DNA from: an uncultured Collinsella sp.
GTDB lineage: Bacteria; Actinomycetota; Coriobacteriia; Coriobacteriales; Coriobacteriaceae
Length of the DNA stretch: 64,000 nt
Reading direction: 5' to 3'
Assembly (NCBI GenBank): GCA_900544095.1
Contig: UQTV01000001.1
Coordinates: forward strand, 248,001 to 312,000
The position numbers and the translations under genes were made by a program. How positions within the stretch are numbered: position 1 is the stretch's first letter; the number at the start of each line of letters is the position of its first letter. The notes below the pieces were generated by a model that did not search any database, was not told the DNA's origin, and was given only the letters and a program-made list of their open reading frames with translations. Positions 34,687 to 42,595 of this stretch are shown piece after piece.

Positions 34687-35934
34687 TTATTTCGCGGCCG
34701 CTTCGCTTAGGCCGCTGCTTTGAGTTGCCGGTTCTCCGCTATTGCGAGGGCTTGCCTCCGCTTGAATCGTCCCTCGGGTTGGCCTGCATTGAGCACCCCC
34801 CCCCTCCCGCGCGAGATTTTCGAACAGGCTGCGGTACAGCGCGTCCATGGCCAAAACGCTGCGGTGCGCGTCCAGCCGCTTCATGCCGCCGCGCCAGCTC
34901 TGGTAGCTCCGCTCAACCTGCTCGGGGGTCATGACGCCATCGGCGACCATGCGGGCCATCTTCTTCAGCTTGCGGCGCTCGCGCGTGATGGAGTCGCGGC
35001 ACGGCTTCACGACTATGCGGCCCGTCTCCGTGTAGAAGATGCGCTTCTTCAGCCACGTGAAGCCGCGCGACAGCTTCACCACGCGGGTCTTGCGCGGGTT
35101 CAGCTCTATGCCCAGCTCGGCGCACTTGCGCCCTATCAGCAGCAGGCACACCTGCAGGCACTCCTTGCTCTCGTGGATCAGGTAGAAGTCGTCCATATAG
35201 CGCCCGTAGGCCTCGGGGCGCAGCATCTCGGTCACGTAGTGGTCGATGCGGTTGGGGTGGGCCACCGCGCATATCTGGTTCGGCTCGCTGCCCAGACCCA
35301 GGCCCACCTCGCCCTGTGCGTCTATCAGGCGGTGCTCGAGGGCGACCACGCGCGGATCGAGCAGTGCGCCGGCCACCTGCCGCTTGACGGGTTCGTGGGC
35401 TATGCGGGCGAAGTAATCTGAGAAGTCGCCCAAAAGGATGTATCCCTCGCGCCTGTGCCGCCGCCAGTGGTCGGCCAGGTGGCGCTTGAGCAGCTTCAGG
35501 GCGTAGTCGGTGCCGCGCCCCTTGATGTTGGCGGAGTTGGCCGTTATGAGTGTCGGGACTATCGCGGGTACGAGGGCGTTCTGAGAAAGCGACTTCTGAA
35601 TCACTCGCTCTGGGAAGTGCACGGCGCTGATGTGGCGCAGCTTGCCGCGCCCCCACAGGTCGAAGCGGATGAAGCCCCGGCATATGTCGCGGCCCTCCAG
35701 AAGGTCGTTCCTCGATTTGACCGCGTTTCGCAGATAGTCCTTCATATAACGCTGCGTGGAGGACTTCCACATCACGCCGCCCGCCGCCTGCTTGGAGGCC
35801 TTGCAAAGGCTGTTGAGGTCGGCCACGGCCTCAAGGGTGCACGGCTTCACGCGCTCGGCCTTGGCCTTGGCGCGCCTCTCCTCGCGGCGCTTGCGGCGCG
35901 CGGCCCTTCTTTCCTCGGAGTTCATCGAAGGCAC
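34687..35934 (-). CDS. Diversity-generating retroelement reverse transcriptase
   Basis: A 415-residue RT. Motif A is YILLGDFSDYF (catalytic Asp about 170), motif B GLGLGSEPNQ (211-220, corresponding to the DGR-type GxxxSQ box rather than the group II intron RGxPQGG), motif C YGRYMDDF (Asp 248/249), then GIELNPRKTRVV and the thumb-like GFTWLKKRIF. The N-terminus is strongly basic (RRAARRKRREERRAKAKAE) and fits RNA binding. It has no maturase or endonuclease domain. Gene order target-VR, avd, TR, RT identifies it as the DGR enzyme that copies TR RNA with adenine errors. The start is GTG 35934 or ATG 35925; neither has a decisive ribosome site. Confidence 0.93.
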   Translation of the reverse strand: MPSMNSEERRAARRKRREERRAKAKAERVKPCTLEAVADLNSLCKASKQAAGGVMWKSSTQRYMKDYLRNAVKSRNDLLEGRDICRGFIRFDLWGRGKLRHISAVHFPERVIQKSLSQNALVPAIVPTLITANSANIKGRGTDYALKLLKRHLADHWRRHRREGYILLGDFSDYFARIAHEPVKRQVAGALLDPRVVALEHRLIDAQGEVGLGLGSEPNQICAVAHPNRIDHYVTEMLRPEAYGRYMDDFYLIHESKECLQVCLLLIGRKCAELGIELNPRKTRVVKLSRGFTWLKKRIFYTETGRIVVKPCRDSITRERRKLKKMARMVADGVMTPEQVERSYQSWRGGMKRLDAHRSVLAMDALYRSLFENLAREGGGAQCRPTRGTIQAEASPRNSGEPATQSSGLSEAAAK

Positions 35935-36142
35935 CCCGCACGGCTCTCAGTGTGGCTCTGGCAGCCGCTTGAGGTATGGCCATGAAACGCGGCGAAGCCA
36001 CGGAGCGCCGCGCCATGCAAGCAGCGTCCGGCCACCCTCGCGGGGTGCGTATTTACGGGCGCATGCCCGACGGTCGCGCCTTCCTTCCTCTTCGCGCTCT
36101 GCTTTCGGCTCTGGGGCCTACTCGGTCTGGCAATAAGGGAAT

Positions 36143-36266
36143 CCGGGGCGGGGGCGAACCCAGACGTTCGTCGCGGAGTTGTAGTTGGCATTGCCGTTGT
36201 TGTTGACGTAGCACACGTTGGACGACGAGCCACCCATGACGGAACGCAACCACCAATTGTACCGAT
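36143..36266 (-). repeat. DGR template repeat (TR)
   Basis: 124 bp matching 36881-37004 without gaps. In coding orientation it begins ATCGGTACAATTGG and ends in a C-rich tail (CGCCCCCGCCCCGG). It carries 24 adenines, many in AAY (Asn) codons. It lies between avd and the RT gene, the canonical place, and is non-coding as it stands. All nine differences from the VR are at TR adenines. Confidence 0.96.
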
Positions 36267-36289
36267 AAACAAGGCGCGACCGCCGCCCA

Positions 36290-36760
36290 TTATAGCGAAC
36301 GCAGGCGCTCTAGCTCGGCCTCGGCCTCGGCTATGCGCTCCTCGGTGGACTTCTTGCCCGTCACGCGCACGTTCTTGCGTGCGCCCTTCAGTAGCCTGAT
36401 CTCCTCCTCGACCATGGCCGCCAGCTCCTCGAAGCGGTTGGCGTTCACGGGCAGGCCGATATCCATGAGGCACTGCATGTCCAGCATAAGCTGCTCGCAG
36501 TCCGCTATGGCCAGCGTCAGGTAGCGTTTCCTCTCCAGCGCGTTGAACGAGCTGTTAGGGTAGAAACAGTCGGCGCGGTTGACGTTGTATACGATGCTGC
36601 GCGCGGTCTCCACCGTGGGGACTGCGTTCAGCAGCCTGTAGGCTTTCGGCACGACCGACGAGGAGGCCATGAGCTTGTTGACCTCCACGCGGATGGCGAT
36701 GGCCTGCGTGAAGAACTTGTACTCGGACACCTCGCGGTTGCGCTGGTAGACGCCGCTCAC
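36290..36760 (-). CDS. avd: DGR accessory variability determinant (Avd)
   Basis: From GTG 36760, five bases after AGGAGG, the product is 156 residues and mostly helical: VSEYKFFTQAIAIRVEVNKLM, a long second helix, RKRYLTLAIADCEQLMLDMQCL, RFEELAAMVEEEIRLL, then a basic and acidic tail. Size, helix pattern and the slot between VR and TR fit the Avd four-helix bundle that pentamerises and binds RT and TR RNA during mutagenic retrohoming. It lies in a longer open frame (to 38161) that is only a shadow of the target gene upstream. The stop codon overlaps a TATAAT sequence (36289-36294) that might help transcribe TR-RT. Confidence 0.85.
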   Translation of the reverse strand: MSGVYQRNREVSEYKFFTQAIAIRVEVNKLMASSSVVPKAYRLLNAVPTVETARSIVYNVNRADCFYPNSSFNALERKRYLTLAIADCEQLMLDMQCLMDIGLPVNANRFEELAAMVEEEIRLLKGARKNVRVTGKKSTEERIAEAEAELERLRSL

Positions 36761-36784
36761 GTGCACCTCCTGGGGAAACTGGCG

Positions 36785-36836
36785 AAAAAACCGGCCCGCT
36801 TCGCGGGCAGGAGGCGACCGCGCAAGGCGGTCGCCT
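36785..36836 (-). terminator. Tandem hairpins with T-run between DGR target gene and avd
   Basis: In minus sense: AGGCGACCGC/GCGGTCGCCT hairpin (36812-36836), then GCCCGC-GAA-GCGGGC (36794-36808), CGG and TTTTTT (36785-36790). The second is a convincing intrinsic terminator 25 bp before the avd start. Transcription into avd, TR and RT would depend on readthrough. Confidence 0.75.
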
Positions 36837-36856
36837 AAAAGCAGAGTATAGAGCAC

Positions 36857-36872
36857 TCGGCTGGCTAGCCGA
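36857..36872 (-). other. Hairpin just downstream of the VR (candidate homing cruciform)
   Basis: TCGGCT-AGCC-AGCCGA in coding sense, a perfect 6-bp stem with a 4-nt loop, 8 bp beyond the VR end and overlapping the target stop codon. DGRs such as that of Bordetella phage BPP-1 need a small hairpin a few bases after VR for efficient homing. The equivalence here is inferred from position. Confidence 0.55.
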
Positions 36873-37773
36873 CGAGGACGCCGGGGCGGGGGCGAACCCA
36901 GACGTACGTCGCGGAGGAGTAGTTGGCATAGCCGTAGCCGTTGACGTAGCACACGTTGGACGACGAGCCACCCATGACGGAACGCAACCACCAAGAGTAC
37001 CGATTTCCGTTGAGACGGTGCGCCGTGTCGCGGAACAGGTCGAACTGGCAGTCGAAGCCCACGCTGTAGCCCTTGGTTCCCCACACCGGGCATCCGTACA
37101 CCTCCATCTCGGACAGCGAGAACACCTTGCCGATATCCTGCCAGCTCCACGAGTTGGAGTCGTTGAGCGCGCCGCTTGCGCTGTAACGCTCCTCCAGCAG
37201 GACGCGCTGGGTAAGCAGGTACTTGGTCAGCCCCTCGGGCAGGCAGGCCTCGAAGGCCGTCTCCCACGCCTTGAGGTTGCTGTTGAGGTAGGGGCATTTC
37301 TGGTCGGCGGTGCCCTGGTTCGTGTTGGTGGTGTTCCACATCAGGAAGCTGTCGTTTGCCACGCCTGTCACTGTTTTTGCCACGGCCACTGGGGCGGACG
37401 CCACGAACGCGATGTGGTGGCCCTTGCTGTTGTCGCCGCAATAAAGATACGGGTCGATGTGGGCCAGCAGGAAGCGCACGGACTGCTGGGCCGCGACGGC
37501 GGATGCGCTCACGAGGGGCACGTCGATGTAGTCCCCGACGCGAAGGCCCGCGAAGTTGCCGACCGCCGCTCGCTTGTGCAGCGCGTCGTACACGCTGCCG
37601 CTGCCGATCTCTCCCGCCAGGATGGTGGCGATGTTCTGCCCGCCGTACTTGCCGATTTGGCCCTGGCGGTTGTACTCGGCGTTGTTGAGCGCCGTCTGCG
37701 CGTTGCTGCGCGCGGTATCGTCGATGACGTTGAGCGACTGGCCGCCGACGACCAGTGTCTTTGCATTTGCCAT
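36865..37773 (-). CDS. DGR target: tail-tip adhesin with C-terminal C-type-lectin-like (DUF6273) domain
   Basis: A 302-residue protein. Residues 1-110 look like a structural or oligomerisation region (ALNNAEYNRQGQIGKYGG...). Residues about 115-302 match DUF6273/formylglycine-enzyme-like C-lectin folds: FLLAHIDPYLY, WQDIGKVFSLSEMEVYG and the terminal WWLRSVMGG...YVNGYG...YVWVRP. The variable repeat covers the last ~40 residues, and residues 260, 279, 280, 282, 286 and 290 differ from the TR-encoded sequence, being Ser, Gly, Tyr, Tyr, Ser and Tyr in place of Asn. These would line a ligand-binding face that contacts the host surface. ATG 37773 has AGGAGG five bases upstream. Confidence 0.9.
   Translation of the reverse strand: MANAKTLVVGGQSLNVIDDTARSNAQTALNNAEYNRQGQIGKYGGQNIATILAGEIGSGSVYDALHKRAAVGNFAGLRVGDYIDVPLVSASAVAAQQSVRFLLAHIDPYLYCGDNSKGHHIAFVASAPVAVAKTVTGVANDSFLMWNTTNTNQGTADQKCPYLNSNLKAWETAFEACLPEGLTKYLLTQRVLLEERYSASGALNDSNSWSWQDIGKVFSLSEMEVYGCPVWGTKGYSVGFDCQFDLFRDTAHRLNGNRYSWWLRSVMGGSSSNVCYVNGYGYANYSSATYVWVRPRPGVLVG
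36881..37004 (-). repeat. DGR variable repeat (VR)
   Basis: 124 bp, 115 identical to the TR. Substitutions in coding sense are A to T (5), A to C (2) and A to G (2); there are none at C, G or T. They alter six AAY codons and create no stop codon. The 3' end has the C-rich tract typical of the initiation-of-mutagenic-homing site. Confidence 0.96.
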
Positions 37774-37782
37774 TTATCCTCC

Positions 37783-38421
37783 TTAGGCAAGGGTTACCGT
37801 GCTGCCCGAGACCGAGCACGTGCCGCCGAACGACACCGTGTCGCCGGACACCGACGCCTTGGATGCCGGGCAGTAGACGGTCCCGTCCATGTAGATGAAC
37901 TTCCCCGTCGCGTCGGCGAGCATCGTCGCGAGCTGGCCGTTCTGACGGCGCAGCTCCGCGATATCGGATTCGCCGCCGGCGCCCTGCGCCACCGAGTTCG
38001 CGATCTGCAGCGCCTGGTTCGCGGCGGCCTCGGCATGAGACGCCGCGCCGTTGGCCGCGGCGGCCGCATTGCTCGCCAGCGCAGTCGAGGCGCTTGCGGT
38101 ATCGTTCGCGGCATTCGCCTTCTGAACGGCGGCGTTGGCGTTCTCGGTGGCAGTCGAGCACTTCGCGGCGGCCGTTCTGGCAGCTCCGGCGGCGACGTTG
38201 GCGTCATATGCCTGAGTCTTTGCGGTGCCTGCGGCGCTGCTCGCCAGCAACGCGGCGCTCTCGGCCCTCTTTCGCGCCGCCTCGACTTCGTCGTAGTTTG
38301 CCGGGCGGAACAGGTAGGTGGTGATGCTACCGTCGCTCTCCGTCACGTCGAGGCCGTCGATATAGTCGTCCTCCCCGACCTTCACCTCGTAGACGGCGGA
38401 CCCGTCGCTGTTGTTGGCCAT
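37783..38421 (-). CDS. Tail fibre/baseplate protein with Ala-rich coiled-coil shaft
   Basis: A 212-residue protein. The N-terminal ~60 residues (VGEDDYIDGLDVTESDGSITTYLFRPANYDEVEAARKR) look like a baseplate attachment region. Residues about 60-160 are an Ala/Asn-rich repeated segment (AAAANGAASHAEAAANQAL) that suggests a trimeric shaft, and the end is a small beta region. It directly precedes the DGR target and probably connects it to the tail tip. Confidence 0.75.
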   Translation of the reverse strand: MANNSDGSAVYEVKVGEDDYIDGLDVTESDGSITTYLFRPANYDEVEAARKRAESAALLASSAAGTAKTQAYDANVAAGAARTAAAKCSTATENANAAVQKANAANDTASASTALASNAAAAANGAASHAEAAANQALQIANSVAQGAGGESDIAELRRQNGQLATMLADATGKFIYMDGTVYCPASKASVSGDTVSFGGTCSVSGSTVTLA

Positions 38422-38458
38422 GCGGCTTCCCTTCCGCGGGCCTGCGCCCGCACGATAA

Positions 38459-38704
38459 TCAAGCGATGATCCCGATCGCCGTCCAGAGCGGCGGCGACCC
38501 GATGAGGATGGCGCGCTGACCGGGCGCCGCGCCCCGACAGGACGTCGTCATGCAGATGCCGGCGACAACCGAGCCCCCGATGCGCACGTCGACGGTCCTG
38601 GAGTCCGCCGCGACGACGGTGCCGTAGGCGATCGAGACGCCGGGCGCCGAAGGGCCGGCGACGATATCGGCAAGGTCCGCGGCCAGGGACGGCATGGCGC
38701 TCAC
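38459..38704 (-). CDS. Small baseplate-associated protein
   Basis: An 81-residue protein starting at GTG 38704, overlapping the upstream TGA (GTGA). It has beta-rich GTVVAADSRTVDVRIGGSVVAGICM, like a small OB-type tail or baseplate plug. No family named with confidence. Confidence 0.65.
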   Translation of the reverse strand: MSAMPSLAADLADIVAGPSAPGVSIAYGTVVAADSRTVDVRIGGSVVAGICMTTSCRGAAPGQRAILIGSPPLWTAIGIIA

Positions 38705-40275
38705 GAGGCATCACCCCTCATGTACATGCGGAGCTCGATCCTCATGGGGCATCCCATCGAGAGCTCGAGGTCCATCTTCCGGATGCAGGCGCGGGCGAGC
38801 TCGATCCCGACAGACGGCAGCCTGATGGCGCACGCCGAGTAGACGTCCGCCGACGGGTTGAAGATCGCCGTGATGATCGGGCGGCGGATGACCGAGCACT
38901 CGGTGGCGAGCAGGCTCGCCGCCTTCTCGTTCGCAGCCTCGACCGCGAACTGCGTTGCCACAACGCCCTCCTCGACCTTGACCTGCGCTACGTCGATGTA
39001 CGATCCGGTCGGCGCGCTAGCGGCAAGGTAGATGTAGCCCGCGCTGTATTCCTCGGACTTGGCCGGGGTGGCCGTGAGCGACAGCCTCGTCCAGCCTGGC
39101 CCGATGGCGACCGTCGCGGTCTCTCCCCCGTCGTCCTCGCGCCAGATTGGCTGGACCCTCACCTGCACCCTCTGCGACGCGTAGAGGTAAACGGACTCGG
39201 TGTACGGCTGGCCCTTCTTGAGGAATATCTTGTCCTGGGCGATGCCGATCTCGCCGGAGCCCGACCCCTTCGTGATGCGGATCGCCTGGCTGATGCCGCC
39301 GATCGGGCACCCGGAAACGCCGACGGTCTCGATGGTCCCCCCGCCGCCGCTGCACCTGAAGGTCGCGCTGTCGTGGGTGCCGTCTCCGGCGAGCGGGTAG
39401 GAGCCGCCGGCGATGACGCTCTCCCCTGACGGGAGGTCGCTGTACTGGTACCGCTTCACGATGCGGCGGCCCGTGGAGACGGTCGACCACTCGCTCTGCG
39501 GGCTGTCGTCCGAGGCCGTTCCCCTGACGCTCTCGCCCTGGGTAGCGAAGTCGACGTGCACCACGTTCACCGCGTCGAAGTCGTCCTGCTCGTCGGTGAG
39601 GTCGGGAAGCACCCGGCAGTCCTCGCCCTCTGAGAAGGTGTGGTCGATCGGCCTCGCCGCCGGTTCCAGGTAACGCCTGAACAGCACGCGCCCGTAGGCG
39701 TCGGTCGACGCGCTCCTGAATCCTGCAGCGGAGAGCAGCCTATTGACCGCGCCCAGCTTGTTGTCCGGCGTGTCCGCCGTGGCGGCGATCCCGAAGACCC
39801 ATGCCGTCGACAGCGTGTAGTCGCTCGGCTCCGCGACCACCTCGAGCCCGCACCCCTCCGCGATCGCCTTGGCCGCGGAGACCGCGTTTGCGCCGGCCGG
39901 CACGGTGTACGGCTCGTCGAAGTCGTCCTTCGCGAGGTCGTGGAGTCTGCCGTAGAGCGTCGCGATGCCGGTCGCCACCTCGCCGCTCACCGTGCGGGAC
40001 GGCGTCGAGCACTCGAAGGTCCCCAGGCACACGGTGCGCGACGCGCCCGAGATCGGGTCCTCCGCGTCGAGGTAGATGCGCACGAAGTCGTTGCCCATGT
40101 CGAGCCTGCCGACGTAGTCCAGCGATGCGGACTCATAGGTGTCCGTGTCCTGGTTGCGGCTGATGCTCCCGCCGGTGAAGCACTCGATGGCGCCGGTCTC
40201 CAGGCCGGTCGACCGCGAAACGCGGGCGTACCGGTAGGAGGTCCTGAACGACGCGAGCCAGATATCATCCGACAC
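38701..40275 (-). CDS. Tail-tip (Tal-like) structural protein
   Basis: A 524-residue protein from GTG 40275. Its place after tape measure and distal-tail genes, its size, and an N-terminal region like baseplate hub proteins (DYVGRLDMGNDFVRIYLDAED, LGTFECSTPSRTVSGEVATGIATLYGRLHDLAKD) suggest a tail-associated hub. The centre (about 270-430) contains a carbohydrate-binding-like jelly-roll segment (KGSGSGEIGIAQDKIFLKKGQ...SGYIYLAAS). It overlaps the preceding gene by 11 bp. Confidence 0.72.
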   Translation of the reverse strand: MSDDIWLASFRTSYRYARVSRSTGLETGAIECFTGGSISRNQDTDTYESASLDYVGRLDMGNDFVRIYLDAEDPISGASRTVCLGTFECSTPSRTVSGEVATGIATLYGRLHDLAKDDFDEPYTVPAGANAVSAAKAIAEGCGLEVVAEPSDYTLSTAWVFGIAATADTPDNKLGAVNRLLSAAGFRSASTDAYGRVLFRRYLEPAARPIDHTFSEGEDCRVLPDLTDEQDDFDAVNVVHVDFATQGESVRGTASDDSPQSEWSTVSTGRRIVKRYQYSDLPSGESVIAGGSYPLAGDGTHDSATFRCSGGGGTIETVGVSGCPIGGISQAIRITKGSGSGEIGIAQDKIFLKKGQPYTESVYLYASQRVQVRVQPIWREDDGGETATVAIGPGWTRLSLTATPAKSEEYSAGYIYLAASAPTGSYIDVAQVKVEEGVVATQFAVEAANEKAASLLATECSVIRRPIITAIFNPSADVYSACAIRLPSVGIELARACIRKMDLELSMGCPMRIELRMYMRGDAS

Positions 40276-42592
40276 CGTTGGGCTCCCTCCATCGCTCCCT
40301 CTTCGTCGATACGGACACCCTGTAGTCCTCAGGCGCGCACCTGGTGAGCGTCCCCGTGACGGCGGCGAAGCCGCGGTCGCCCAGATGGGGTCGCACCCAG
40401 GCGCTTCCGTAGCGGCCGAACAGGCCGCGGACGCGCAGGTAGTCGTCCTCCTCGATCGTGAACTCCATCGACTCCTTCATCGAGAGGTTGCCGCTCTCGA
40501 ACCCCATGGGCAGGCCGCCGCCGACGAAGTGGAACTGGTCGCGCTCGCGCTCGGGGCTCGCCGAGTACTGCGGCGGGCCGCCCATGTTCCTGTCGCCCAC
40601 GACGACCTCGGAGGCGTCCGGCCCGAAGTTGAGGGCGAACCCGTCGCACGGGCACACGGTCCCCACCTCGGTCGTCGAGGTGGTTCCGGAGGCCGCGTAG
40701 CCGCGCGCGACGTAGGAGAACCCGACGTTGAGCGGCGGCAGGCGGTCGATGACGCTCTGCCCGGACTTGAGGCCGCTCGCGAGCAGGAGCCTCGAGCCGT
40801 CCGCGAGCACGCGCTCGATATCGAACGAGGCGCACGGCGGGAGGCTGTGGACGGTTGCGCGCGTCCCCTTTATGGACATGCCGCCCCTGATGCGGATGTT
40901 GCCCTCGGGCGTCATGGCCATGGGGCCGCGCAGCTTGTGGTTCCTGACGGAGAACTCCGAGATGCCGTCGCGCACCGTGACGACGGCTGCGAGCGCGTCG
41001 CTGTAGGAGACGTTGACGATGGGCGTGGCGGGCACGAGCCAGTCGGTCGAGAACGAGCGGGTGACGGTCGTGGACAGGCTCGAGCCGCCGCGGACGGTGA
41101 GCTCGAGGACGTACGCGGACCTGTTCACCAGGCCGGAGGCGATCTCGTGCGACCGCGCGCCCGCGGCGACCGATGTGTCGATGACCGCGGAGCCGCCGCG
41201 CAGCAGCCTCAGGCGCTGGTAGGTGATGCCGGTCTCGTCGACAGCGGTCCAGGCGGCGCGCAGCGGGAGCTCGACGACGGCCTCGCCGTCCTCCGCGGGG
41301 GTCGTGAAGAACGCCTGCGGCGGGTCGGCGACCCTGAACACCGCGTACTCCGACCACGCTCCCCATGAGGGGTCGGCGCCCTTGGTGCGGACGCGTAGCC
41401 GGTAGGTGCCCTTCGCGGACAGGCTCAGGGATGTCGTCGACGCGGGCCCGGTGATGTGGTGCGGGACGGTCTTGCCATCGGGCCCGACCAGCTCAATCTG
41501 CGCCGCCGTCTGGGCTGTCCCGTCGGGGTGGTTCCGCGTCCAGCCGATGGTCGCCGTCGACCCAGTCGGGTAGGCGGGGTCGACCCCGGAGACGGCGGGC
41601 GCGTACGGCGGGCAGATCGTCGCCACTGCGTTGGATGCCGTCCACGCGGAGAAGACGGTGTCCCCCGCGCCCGCCACGGGCTCCTCGCGGTAGGTGCGGA
41701 CCTCGTAGACGACCTTCTCTCCCGCCACGGCAGACGGGTCGGTCATGGTCCAGACGCCCGGCTCCTGTCTGTCGGCGGTAAGGGCGCGGGGCTTGTAGGT
41801 CCTGCCGCCGTCGGAGGTCGCGCGGACATCGAAGCCGCTAATCCAGAACGGGATATCGGGACCCCTGACGACCAGCGAGACCTCGCCGTCGCCGGAGCGC
41901 GATAGCGAGACCGATGCCGGTGGGGAGGGCGTCTTGTAGACGCGCACGGAGCTCGTTCTCTCCGACGTGCCGCCTCGCCAGCGCGCCCTTACGTCGTAGT
42001 CGTAGTAATTGTTTGCCGATGTCGACGTGTCGCGCCAGTTGGAGATCGTGACGCTGTTGTAGGGGTTCTCGGTGTCGCCGCCGTTGGTATGGCGGTAGAC
42101 GTTGATGCCGTCGTAGTACTTCCTAGCATCGTCGTCCGGGTGGTTGACCCACTCGAGCTCGGTTGTCCCGTCGGTCGAGCGCGTGACCCTGAGGTCGGTC
42201 GGGGCCGCGGGCTCGTATGCCGGGACCTTGCCGATCCTGGCGCCCTCGCCGCAGGAGGTCGTCGCGCCGACCCCGCCGTAGCCGTTGACTGCCACGGACT
42301 CGGTGTACGCCTCGACCCAGACGTCGCAGTCGTTGTCCTTGCGCTCCGCGTCGGTGTACCCACTGACGGTGACGGCGCGCTTCCAGGAGGAGGTCGTGTA
42401 GCCGTCGCCCGACGCGCGCCAGACGCCGCCGACCTTGACGTGCAGGCGCACGCCGTAGTAGTACCAGTCTCCGAAGTCGACGGTGGCGGTCCAGTAGATG
42501 CGGGCCGTGGTGTCGTTCACGTTCGACACGGACGTGGAGAGGTTGACGGTGTAGTACGTCACGCCTCCCCTGGTCGTCTGCGCTGATGCCAT
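40265..42592 (-). CDS. Distal tail protein with fibronectin type III repeats
   Basis: A 775-residue protein. Residues about 100-480 contain successive FN3-like units (PAAPTDLRVTRSTDGTTELEWVNHPDD, SPPASVSLSRSGDGEVSLVV, PAVSGVDPAYPTGSTATIGWTRNH). The C-terminal ~150 residues (DQFHFVGGGLPMGFESGNLSMKESMEFTIEEDDYLRVRGL) look like a distal-tail or tube-like domain. FN3 modules are common in phage tail proteins that touch polysaccharide. It starts 4 bp after the tape-measure stop. Confidence 0.75.
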   Translation of the reverse strand: MASAQTTRGGVTYYTVNLSTSVSNVNDTTARIYWTATVDFGDWYYYGVRLHVKVGGVWRASGDGYTTSSWKRAVTVSGYTDAERKDNDCDVWVEAYTESVAVNGYGGVGATTSCGEGARIGKVPAYEPAAPTDLRVTRSTDGTTELEWVNHPDDDARKYYDGINVYRHTNGGDTENPYNSVTISNWRDTSTSANNYYDYDVRARWRGGTSERTSSVRVYKTPSPPASVSLSRSGDGEVSLVVRGPDIPFWISGFDVRATSDGGRTYKPRALTADRQEPGVWTMTDPSAVAGEKVVYEVRTYREEPVAGAGDTVFSAWTASNAVATICPPYAPAVSGVDPAYPTGSTATIGWTRNHPDGTAQTAAQIELVGPDGKTVPHHITGPASTTSLSLSAKGTYRLRVRTKGADPSWGAWSEYAVFRVADPPQAFFTTPAEDGEAVVELPLRAAWTAVDETGITYQRLRLLRGGSAVIDTSVAAGARSHEIASGLVNRSAYVLELTVRGGSSLSTTVTRSFSTDWLVPATPIVNVSYSDALAAVVTVRDGISEFSVRNHKLRGPMAMTPEGNIRIRGGMSIKGTRATVHSLPPCASFDIERVLADGSRLLLASGLKSGQSVIDRLPPLNVGFSYVARGYAASGTTSTTEVGTVCPCDGFALNFGPDASEVVVGDRNMGGPPQYSASPERERDQFHFVGGGLPMGFESGNLSMKESMEFTIEEDDYLRVRGLFGRYGSAWVRPHLGDRGFAAVTGTLTRCAPEDYRVSVSTKRERWREPNGVG

Positions 42593-42595
42593 CTG

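Noticed and set aside
34687..35934. Retron or group II intron origin of the reverse transcriptase
   Set aside because: No msr/msd-like structure, maturase or intron ends are seen, while TR, VR and Avd are all present in DGR order.
36289..36294. TATAAT upstream of TR as a definite promoter
   Set aside because: It coincides with the avd stop codon (CTA TAA T) and has no -35 partner, so it is mentioned only as a possibility.
36290..38161. A 623-codon minus-strand open frame spanning avd and the whole DGR target gene
   Set aside because: Upstream of 36760 it is the shadow of the target gene in another frame, Arg/Pro-rich and low complexity. Only the Avd part has a ribosome site and protein-like sequence.
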